From NCBI GenBank assembly GCA_021779635.1, contig JAJYAH010000341.1, positions 1 through 7,368 of the forward strand: a stretch of DNA of 7,368 nucleotides. The letters are read 5' to 3'. Below, piece by piece: positions 1 to 6,105 of the stretch; the stretch's first letter is position 1; the number at the start of each line of letters is the position of its first letter. The notes beneath the pieces are model-generated. The model was given only the letters and a program-made list of their open reading frames with translations, had not been told where the DNA came from and ran no database searches. Both the position numbers and the translations under genes were made by a program. The stretch is from Pseudomonadota bacterium (GTDB lineage: Bacteria; Pseudomonadota; Alphaproteobacteria; Rhizobiales; Xanthobacteraceae).

Positions 1-9
1 TGCTGCAGC

Positions 10-42
10 GGATTGTACTCTCGACCTCTCCCTTACCAAGGG
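10..42 (-). other. tRNA-Thr(GGU)-like fragment, probable att core or island scar
   Basis: Read on the minus strand, this block resembles tRNA-Thr from the anticodon stem to the T loop. It has a 7-base loop TTGGTAA with anticodon GGT (plus-strand ACC at 35-37), the 3' stem strand GGGAG, a variable AGGTC and the 5' T-stem strand GAGAG. The 5' anticodon strand is AACCC, so only three of five pairs form. The strand after the T loop (CGCTG) does not pair with GAGAG. No D arm or 5' acceptor strand follows on the right. It is therefore not a working tRNA gene. A conserved core with broken stems on both sides is what a tyrosine-integrase attachment core would leave behind. The comparison with alphaproteobacterial tRNA-Thr is from memory, and the part beyond position 1 is unseen. 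Confidence 0.45.
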
Positions 43-59
43 TTGGCGGTGGAAAGAAA

Positions 60-690
60 CATCTAGATGAATACGCCATATTCTTGGGATTGCCTTGCGG
101 CCGTGCCACCATCGTGACCGGAACAGATTATGGCGACCAAACGAGAAGCCGGACAGGATCCATTATTGGAAGGTTTTGCCTCCCCGAGTGGTGTAGGGGC
201 TGTGGATAAGTGGTCCGTTGGCGCGGCCATTGAGCAGCGTATCCCGAAGCTCCCCTCTTGGCAGCGGCTCTCCGGCTGTCCGTGCCCCGGTCTGGGGTGC
301 GGTCCTTGCCCCGCCGAGACCCGAACGGACAGGGGGCGCGCGCGACCCGGTGGGGCCGGGGATGGGTGGTGGCGGTCGAGCGCGCGACCAAACCATCAGA
401 CTGTGCGGCCCGTCAACCCCGCCCTGGCGCTGCCGCGCGGTGCCGCGCGATATGTGTGGACGGCCCGCAGGGTTCAAGCGGACGTCGGGGAGATCTGGCG
501 GCGGTTCGACAGCGGTCATGTGTCCGGCCTCTTGATGCGGCATCACGGCCGCCGGCCAGCTTCGGCGCCGATTTACACCCGAGTGCCCTCAAACCCAGCG
601 CCTCGCATCCTAACCGCAGGGTGATTCGGTTTCCTGCTCCCCCTCTGCCGGTGGGATTTTTGGCTGGCCGTGAATCCATGTGCCTGATTC
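60..690. other. GC-rich stretch with no convincing gene
   Basis: I see no recognisable gene here. Overlapping open frames exist on both strands, the longest on the plus strand at 130-624 (164 codons). Their products are rich in Arg, Pro, Gly, Ala, Cys and Trp with no family resemblance, as expected from stop-poor GC-rich DNA. The 130 start has no good Shine-Dalgarno. The only local structure I can point to is a compact GC hairpin at 434-449. The stretch may be decayed island-edge DNA between the tRNA-like fragment and the dead insertion sequence. Confidence 0.6.
434..449. repeat. Short GC-only inverted repeat
   Basis: CGCGCGG at 434-440 is the exact reverse complement of CCGCGCG at 443-449, separated by TG. 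This gives a six-pair stem with a four-base loop. No T-run follows on either side, so it is not a typical intrinsic terminator. In DNA this GC-rich it may be coincidental. Confidence 0.35.
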
Positions 691-693
691 AAT

Positions 694-718
694 CTCCCGT
701 GCGAGTCCGTCACGGGGG
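694..718 (+). promoter_or_regulatory. Hairpin overlapping the transposase ribosome binding site
   Basis: CCCGTG at 696-701 pairs with CACGGG at 711-716 across a nine-base loop. The stem can extend to 694/718 through one T-G wobble. The right arm contains the G-run that would be the Shine-Dalgarno for the ATG at 725, so folding would hide it. Insertion sequences often use such hairpins to limit translation from read-through transcripts; applying that here is inference. Confidence 0.35.
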
Positions 719-724
719 TGTGTG

Positions 725-1849
725 ATGACGTCGATCTCTGGAGCGGCGCCTGGTCTGTGGGACGCTCTAGCCCTGGTGCCGGACCACCGGCGTTCGGCGG
801 GCCGGCGGTATCCGCTGGCCCGCCTGCGGCTGATAGCGGTAGCGGCGATGCTGTCCGGCCGGCGCGATCAGTTGCGGATCATATGCTGGGACCAGCGGTT
901 GCGCCGCGAGGCGCTGGAGGCGATCGGGGTTCATCGCAGCCGCATTCCCGCGCCGTCAGTGTGGGGCTAGCTGTTTTGCAGCCTCGATCTCGGGGCCCTG
1001 GGCGGCTGCGTGCGCGAGGCGCAGCCGGGGGGGCACGTCGCGATCGACGGCAAACGGTTGCGCGGCAGCGCCCCGGCAACGTCGTCCGGCGTGCATCTGC
1101 TGGCGGCATTCAGCGACCACCTGGCCTAGGTGATCGGCCAGTTGCGGGTGGCACGTGAAGCCTACGAGGTCACCGCGGCGGTGGGCCTGTTGAAGCCGCT
1201 GCCGCTGGGGGCGTCATCCTCGCCCGCGATGCGGTGTTCACCCAGCGCGAGATCTCTCGCGTGATCACCGAGTGGGGCGGGGACTATTTCTTCACCGTGA
1301 AAGACAACCAGCCGGCGCAGAAAGCCGACATCGCACTGGCCTTCGGGCCGGGTTCACTCTTATGCGGCACGGTCGCCGCCGCCTGACCGCAAGACCGCCC
1401 GAACCCGCGACAAAGCCCATGGCCGGATCGAGACCCGCCGCATCGAGGTGAGCTCGACCCTGGCTGTGCATCTCGCGCCGACCTGGCCCGGCGTGGCGCA
1501 GCTCTGCCGCCTGACCCGCCAGCGCCGGCGGCACGGCAAGCAGAGTATCGAGACGGTCTATGCGATCACCAGCCTGACCACCGCCGCGGCCACGCCGGCG
1601 CGCCTGCCGGCGCTGGCGCGCGCCCATCGGGGAGTCAAGAACTGCCTGCATTATGTGCGCGATGTCGCCTGGGGAGAGAACAAGGGACGAACCCGCACGG
1701 GCACAGCACCCCAGGTGCTCGCCGCCCCGCGCGACGCCACCCTAACCCTGATCCGACGCCGCCGGTTGACCCCAGCCGAAGCGTCCGAACACTTCCCCGC
1801 ATACCAGCATAAAGCCATCAGGGCGGTCCGACAGGGGAGAATCGAATGA
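725..1849 (+). pseudogene. ISAs1-family transposase, inactivated
   Basis: This is the remnant of a DDE transposase of the ISAs1 (H-repeat) family, about 375 codons long and so close to full length. Recognisable blocks in order are: an N-terminal segment with PDHRRSAGRRYPL; IDGKRLRGS with the first catalytic Asp (codon 1046-1048); RDAVFTQRE with the second Asp (1228-1230); GGDYFFTVKDNQPAQ; HGRIETRR; and VKNCLHYVRDV near the end. Damage visible in the sequence is a TAG at 968-970, a TAG at 1127-1129, a shift to another frame near 1208-1212, a TGA in that frame at 1384-1386, and a return to the original frame between about 1360 and 1390. The usual catalytic Glu of the IEN block is Lys (codon AAG, 1637-1639). 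The start is the ATG at 725, where family similarity begins. Several independent lesions make a sequencing-error explanation unlikely. Confidence 0.88.
725..1849 (+). mobile_element. ISAs1-family insertion sequence remnant (ends not resolved)
   Basis: The span is that of the transposase remnant. I could not find a convincing pair of terminal inverted repeats or a target duplication in the flanks (about 600-725 and 1850-1880), so the true ends are undefined. The right flank runs directly into the control region of the downstream operon, with only 31 bases between the transposase stop and the first palindrome at 1881. Confidence 0.6.
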
Positions 1850-1880
1850 ACCTGCGCCCTACCCGGAGGGTCTTGCGCAC

Positions 1881-1898
1881 TATGGCCATATTGGCCAA
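1881..1898. promoter_or_regulatory. Tandem palindromes, candidate operator of the Phd-like gene
   Basis: TATGGCCATA (1881-1890) is a perfect 10-base palindrome and is followed at once by the perfect 8-base palindrome TTGGCCAA (1891-1898). Both share the core TGGCCA, at 1883-1888 and 1892-1897, spaced nine bases apart. Phd/YefM proteins are known to bind pairs of short palindromes in their own promoters. The site lies 25 bases before the start codon of a Phd-family gene. No clear -35/-10 pair could be assigned. Confidence 0.5.
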
Positions 1899-1904
1899 CA
1901 CTCG

Positions 1905-1919
1905 CCTCTCGAGGGGAGG
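1905..1919 (+). promoter_or_regulatory. Strong Shine-Dalgarno of the Phd-like gene, inside a small hairpin
   Basis: GGGGAGG at 1913-1919 is a strong ribosome binding site three bases before the ATG at 1923, and it supports that start. CCTCTC at 1905-1910 can pair with GGGAGG at 1914-1919 (one T-G wobble, three-base loop), so the site could be partly masked in the mRNA. Confidence 0.5.
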
Positions 1920-1922
1920 CAG

Positions 1923-2141
1923 ATGCGCACAATTTCCGCCAAGGACGCCAAGTACAACTTCGGCCGGCTTATCGATCTGGCACGCGCGGCCCCCATCGCG
2001 ATTACCAAGTACGACCGGCCGGTTGTCGTCGTGATGGCCGTTGAGGAATACGATCGCCTTGCTGGCAGCTCCGAAGGCGTTCCTAGTCTGGCGCCCTCAA
2101 CCCCACCCATCCAGAACCCGAACCGCAAGCCACGGCCATGA
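1923..2141 (+). CDS. Phd/YefM-family antitoxin-like DNA-binding protein, no adjacent toxin
   Basis: This is a 72-residue protein. Residues 1-48 follow the Phd/YefM pattern: an N-terminal ISAKDAKYNFGRLIDLA segment, then PIAITKYDRPVVVVMAVEEYDRL. This fold dimerises and binds palindromic operators. In ordinary toxin-antitoxin pairs the C-terminal part wraps the toxin. Here it is a short Ser/Pro/Asn-rich tail (about residues 49-72) with no obvious helix. No Doc-, YoeB- or PIN-type toxin lies on either side. The stop codon overlaps the helicase start by four bases (ATGA, 2138-2141), so the gene is the first cistron of the helicase operon. Two adjacent palindromes upstream could be its operator. 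Inference: it is a dedicated repressor of the operon. A remnant of a lost toxin-antitoxin pair is the alternative. Confidence 0.85.
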   Translation: MRTISAKDAKYNFGRLIDLARAAPIAITKYDRPVVVVMAVEEYDRLAGSSEGVPSLAPSTPPIQNPNRKPRP

Positions 2142-5100
2142 AGCTCGTCACGAACAGCGGGGCCCACAGGCTCATCGATCTTGTCAAGCTTTGGCTCGAA
2201 CCTGGCAAGCGAGCAGATCTCGTATCGTCCTGCCTCTCGCTATTCGCCTATTCCGAGATCATGGCCGAGGTGAGCAAGCTCGACCGTGTCCAGCTGCTCC
2301 TGCCTCCTACATCCCGCGACCTCGGCCTTCTGGGAACAAACGCCGACCGCGGTGCGAGGGGCGCCTTGCAGATGCGTTGGCTGGCAGCCCGATGCGCTCA
2401 GTGGCTGGAAGAAAAGGTTGAACTGCGCCGAGCGACTGGAGCGGTACCTCAAGGGGCGCTGATCGTTCGAGATTTAGACGGGCAACCGCAGCACGCAGTC
2501 CTAGGGTCCTTCTCCCTCAGCACGGACGGCCTCGGGATCACGCCGGGCAATCCCTTGAGCCTGATTCAGGCTTCGGAAACCCCCGCCGACAGCATGTTTC
2601 TTAGTCAGTGGTTCGACACCCAATGGCGTGCCCTTCCTCCTAGCCAGACCGACAAAGGAATGCTGCTACAGACTTTGAACAAGCTGGCAGCACATCATTC
2701 GCCCGTCGAGATCTACGCCCTCATCCTTCTGCATCTCTTTCGTGACCGCGCAGAGGAGATGGACGAAGAGCGGGTGATCAAATCAGCCACCGGGATTCGT
2801 AACACTGTCGTCTGGCAAAAGTTGTTCCGGTTCCAGCGCGATGGTGTAGTCGGTGCTATCGATAAGCTTGACCGATTCGGGGGCTGCATCGTCGCCGACA
2901 GCGTTGGTCTGGGTAAGACCTTCGAGGCGTTGGCTGTAATCAAATATCATGAGCTGCGCAACGACAGGGTGCTCGTCTTGTGTCCTAAGCGCCTCCGGGA
3001 CAACTGGACACTCTACAAGGCAAACGATCGTCGCAATTTCCTCGCACCAGATCGCTTCAATTACGACGTATTGAACCACACAGACCTATCACGCGAAGGC
3101 GGGCACTCTGGTGACATCGACCTGTCCCACGTCAATTGGGGCAACTATGACTTGGTGGTAATCGATGAATCGCATAATTTCCGGAACAAGCGCACGCCCC
3201 GGCAGGGTGGGGAAACCCGCTACGACCGACTCATGCGGAAGATCATCCAGGAAGGTGTCAAGACGCGGGTTCTGATGCTCTCGGCGACGCCCGTGAACAA
3301 CCGGATGGCAGACCTGCGCAACCAGATCGCGTTTGCGACCGAGGGCGACGACACGGCGCTGCTTGATCACGGCATATCGAGCATCGACAGCACCACAAGG
3401 CTTGCGCAAAAGCAGTTCAACCGGTGGCTCGACCTTGCCGACTCCGAGCGCACCTCGACACGGCTGATCGAGATGCTCGGCTTCGACTATTTCTCTCTTC
3501 TTGATCTGCTCACAATCGCACGGTCTCGCAAACACGTAGAAAAATACTACGGCACGTCGGAGACAGGCCGTTTCCCTGACCGCCTCAAACCCATCAACAT
3601 CAAGGCGGACGTCGATCGCGCTGGCGAGTTCCGGCCAATTCGCAGCATCAACCTCGAAATCCGCCGCCTCAAGCTCGCGGCATATGCCCCGCTTCGCTAC
3701 GTCCTGCCCCACAAGCAGGCGGCTTACGACGCCAAATACAGCACAGAAGTCCGTGGTGGCGAGGGCTTTTTCCGCCAAGCGGATCGTGAGGAGAGCCTTA
3801 TCCATCTGCTTCGGGTCAATGTGCTCAAGCGGATGGAAAGCGCAGTGTCATCGTTTGCGCTCACGGTCCAGCGGCAACTTCGCGACGTTGAGGCTACCCT
3901 CGCCAGAATCGAAGACCACGCCGAAGAACTTGAGGAGATTGACATCGCGGATGTCGACCTTGAAGACCCTGCGTTCGAAAGTCTGCTGGTCGGCCGCAAG
4001 GTCAAGGTGCTTCTGAAGGACGTGGACCTGATCCGCTGGCGGCAGGATCTTATCGAGGATCGCAATCGGCTCGCTACGCTTCTTGCGGCAGCCCGTTTGG
4101 TGGATCCCGGGCGCGACGCCAAGCTCGCGGCGCTCCGTGAGATGATCGAAACTAAATGCACGACTCCGATCAATCCGGGTAATCGCAAGATCATCGTCTT
4201 CACCGCCTTCGCGGATACCGCCGAATATCTCTATACCCAGTTGGCGCCCTGGGCGAAGGAAACCCTCGGGCTGGACACGGCGTTGGTCACCGGCGCTGGG
4301 CGTAACCGAACGACGCTGCCGAAGCTCCGCAGGGACCTCGCCTCGATCCTCACCACCTTTGCCCCGCGGGCGAAAGAGCGTCCAGAGGACCTCGCGTCGG
4401 AAGGGGAGCTTGACCTGCTCATCGCGACCGACTGCATCTCGGAGGGCCAGAACCTCCAGGATTGCGACTGGCTCATCAACTACGACATCCATTGGAACCC
4501 TGTGCGCATCATCCAGCGCTTCGGTCGCATAGATCGCATCGGCTCTCCAAACGAACGCATTCAGCTCGTCAATTTTTGGCCGAACATGGAGCTCGAGGAA
4601 TACATCAACCTGGAGCAGCGCGTGAGCGGACGTATGGTGCTGCTCGATATCTCGGCAACCGGCGAAGAAAACCTGATCGAGCAGCAATCGGGCGATCAGA
4701 TGAACGACCTGGAATATCGCCGGAAGCAGCTGCTGAAACTCCAGGATGCGGTCATCGATCTCGAAGACCTATCCACGGGTGTGTCGATCGCCGATCTGAC
4801 CCTGACGGACCTCCGGATCGATCTCGCGCAATACCTCAAGGCGCACCCAGGCGAGCTGGAGGACCTTCCGCTCGGCGCCAGTGCGGTAATTGCAAGCCCC
4901 GAGGCGGAGGTTCCACCCGGAATCGTCTTCTGCTTACGCGCCGAGGAGGAGGCTGCCGAGCGCGCCGCCGCGGGCGGCTATCCTCTTGCGCCCCATTATC
5001 TCGTGCATGTCGGGGAGGACGGATCGGTTCTGCTGCCCTACGGTCAGGCGAAGCAGATTCTCGATCGGCTCAAACGGGCTTGTCTCGGGCGCGACCTGCC

Positions 5101-5335
5101 AGACGATAGCGCATGCGCCCGCTTTGATAAGACGACGAAGCAAGGCGAGGACATGCGACACGCGCAGCGGCTACTTGCCGCGGCGATCGCTTCCATCGTG
5201 GGCAAGACCCAGGAACGGGCAGTCGCGAGCCTGTTCTCGCCCGGTGGAACCCATGCGCTCAAGGGGGAGTTTGCTGGCGCCAGCGATTTCGAGGTGCTGG
5301 CCTACTTGGTCATCCTGCCGGCCGAGGCGGCATGA
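2138..5335 (+). CDS. SNF2-type superfamily 2 helicase with degenerate PLD-like N-terminus
   Basis: This 1065-residue protein is an ATP-driven DNA translocase of the kind found in defence operons. Residues 1-170 resemble the phospholipase-D-like domain that precedes such helicases, but no HxK catalytic motif is visible; the strand ending GSFSLSTDGLG is at 123-133. Helicase motifs in order are: Gln motif FQRDG (232-236), Walker A SVGLGKT (255-261, Lys260), DESH (343-346), LSATP (381-385), KIIVFTAF (684-691), ATDCISEGQNL (763-773) and QRFGRIDRIG (793-802). A charged helical, probably coiled-coil insert (about 573-640) separates the two RecA lobes. The C-terminal 200 residues are family-specific. 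All core motifs are intact, so it should be active. It is cytoplasmic, with no signal peptide or membrane segment. Both ends overlap neighbouring genes by four bases. The exact cellular target is unknown. Confidence 0.93.
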   Translation: MKLVTNSGAHRLIDLVKLWLEPGKRADLVSSCLSLFAYSEIMAEVSKLDRVQLLLPPTSRDLGLLGTNADRGARGALQMRWLAARCAQWLEEKVELRRATGAVPQGALIVRDLDGQPQHAVLGSFSLSTDGLGITPGNPLSLIQASETPADSMFLSQWFDTQWRALPPSQTDKGMLLQTLNKLAAHHSPVEIYALILLHLFRDRAEEMDEERVIKSATGIRNTVVWQKLFRFQRDGVVGAIDKLDRFGGCIVADSVGLGKTFEALAVIKYHELRNDRVLVLCPKRLRDNWTLYKANDRRNFLAPDRFNYDVLNHTDLSREGGHSGDIDLSHVNWGNYDLVVIDESHNFRNKRTPRQGGETRYDRLMRKIIQEGVKTRVLMLSATPVNNRMADLRNQIAFATEGDDTALLDHGISSIDSTTRLAQKQFNRWLDLADSERTSTRLIEMLGFDYFSLLDLLTIARSRKHVEKYYGTSETGRFPDRLKPINIKADVDRAGEFRPIRSINLEIRRLKLAAYAPLRYVLPHKQAAYDAKYSTEVRGGEGFFRQADREESLIHLLRVNVLKRMESAVSSFALTVQRQLRDVEATLARIEDHAEELEEIDIADVDLEDPAFESLLVGRKVKVLLKDVDLIRWRQDLIEDRNRLATLLAAARLVDPGRDAKLAALREMIETKCTTPINPGNRKIIVFTAFADTAEYLYTQLAPWAKETLGLDTALVTGAGRNRTTLPKLRRDLASILTTFAPRAKERPEDLASEGELDLLIATDCISEGQNLQDCDWLINYDIHWNPVRIIQRFGRIDRIGSPNERIQLVNFWPNMELEEYINLEQRVSGRMVLLDISATGEENLIEQQSGDQMNDLEYRRKQLLKLQDAVIDLEDLSTGVSIADLTLTDLRIDLAQYLKAHPGELEDLPLGASAVIASPEAEVPPGIVFCLRAEEEAAERAAAGGYPLAPHYLVHVGEDGSVLLPYGQAKQILDRLKRACLGRDLPDDSACARFDKTTKQGEDMRHAQRLLAAAIASIVGKTQERAVASLFSPGGTHALKGEFAGASDFEVLAYLVILPAEAA

Positions 5336-6105
5336 CGGGAGCCGATATCATAACCGCGCTGGAGCTACCTGCGGGCGCCCGCGTTGACCAGCGCGTGCCA
5401 AAGAAGCTCCTGCTTGAAAACGGGGCACCGACCGCCGGCGACAAGCGGTCCATCAATGACGGCATCGAAACTCTGCTTTGGATCGCTGCTCTGAAGCCGA
5501 CAACTATCGGTGTGCCCGCCTATCGCGACGACGTGCGGGAGTATCTTGAGATCGCCGTGCTGCATCTCGCGCTGCGTCCCGAAGCCAAGGCACCGCGGTT
5601 GACCGAACTGATCCATCGGGCCATCCCCTACCCAGTCCTGCTGATCGGCGAGCAGGGCGCCGGCATCACCATCAGCGCCGCCCACAAGCGCTGGTCACAG
5701 AACGAGGCGGACAAGACGGTGCTGGCCGACGAGGTTGTCAATGCCGATATCGGCTCCGCCGATACGTCTGCCTGCTGGCCAGACTTCCGCGCCTCGCTTT
5801 CACTGGCGCGGCAACCAAGCGGCGACCTTCATGCGCTCTACCAGGGCTGGATTGACACCTTGCTGGCCTGGCAAGCCGCGCGCCGGACGGGCCGGTTCAG
5901 CGTGTCGCACTCTCCGGCCAGCGCACTCGCACGTCGCGAAGCGCTCGCGGCCTGTGCTCGCCTGGAGGCGGAGCTCCGCCGGTTGCGCGCCGCCGCCGCG
6001 AAGGAGAAGCAGATGAACCGGCGGGTGGACATCAATCTCACGATCCAACGGCTGGAGGCTGAAATGGGCCGTCACCGGACAGAGCTCGGCGGAGGGGCGG
6101 CGTGA
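5332..6105 (+). CDS. DUF4391 domain-containing protein
   Basis: This 257-residue cytoplasmic protein resembles the DUF4391 family, which is typically encoded beside this type of helicase and restriction-like genes. Family-like stretches are RVPKKLLLE (21-29), the DGIETLLWIAALKPTTI segment (43-59) and IPYPVLLIGEQG (98-109). About residues 201-250 form a strongly charged helical tail, likely a coiled coil, with a break around 226-235. No nuclease, methylase or ATPase signature is visible, and the biochemical role of the family is not known to me. The start ATG overlaps the helicase stop (ATGA, 5332-5335), and the stop overlaps the next start (GTGA, 6102-6105). The gene order suggests a partner or adaptor for the helicase; this is inference. 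Confidence 0.8.
   Translation: MTGADIITALELPAGARVDQRVPKKLLLENGAPTAGDKRSINDGIETLLWIAALKPTTIGVPAYRDDVREYLEIAVLHLALRPEAKAPRLTELIHRAIPYPVLLIGEQGAGITISAAHKRWSQNEADKTVLADEVVNADIGSADTSACWPDFRASLSLARQPSGDLHALYQGWIDTLLAWQAARRTGRFSVSHSPASALARREALAACARLEAELRRLRAAAAKEKQMNRRVDINLTIQRLEAEMGRHRTELGGGAA
6091..6097 (+). promoter_or_regulatory. Shine-Dalgarno supporting the GTG start at 6102
   Basis: GGAGGGG lies inside the end of the DUF4391 gene, four bases before the GTG at 6102. It decides the start of the DUF262 gene over the later ATG at 6144, which has no such site. Confidence 0.65.

Noticed and set aside
201..209. Perfect DnaA-box 9-mer (TTATCCACA on the minus strand)
   Set aside because: A single copy with no second box, no clear AT-rich unwinding region and no replication gene nearby; one chance match in a window this size is not surprising.
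130..624. 164-codon plus-strand open frame
   Set aside because: It has no Shine-Dalgarno, a low-complexity Arg/Pro/Gly/Cys-rich product and competing open frames on both strands; there is nothing to support translation.
1651..1932. 93-codon minus-strand frame as a possible missing toxin next to the Phd-like gene
   Set aside because: It is antisense to the transposase remnant and the antitoxin leader, and its product (Arg/Ala/Ser-rich) resembles no Doc, RelE/YoeB or PIN toxin.
3089..4687. Long minus-strand frames (3089-3805 and 3848-4687)
   Set aside because: They are antisense to conserved helicase coding sequence, with no recognisable domain.
4462..5109. 215-codon plus-strand frame inside the helicase gene
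   Set aside because: It is a shifted-frame shadow of the helicase C-terminal region, with an Arg-rich product typical of the wrong frame.
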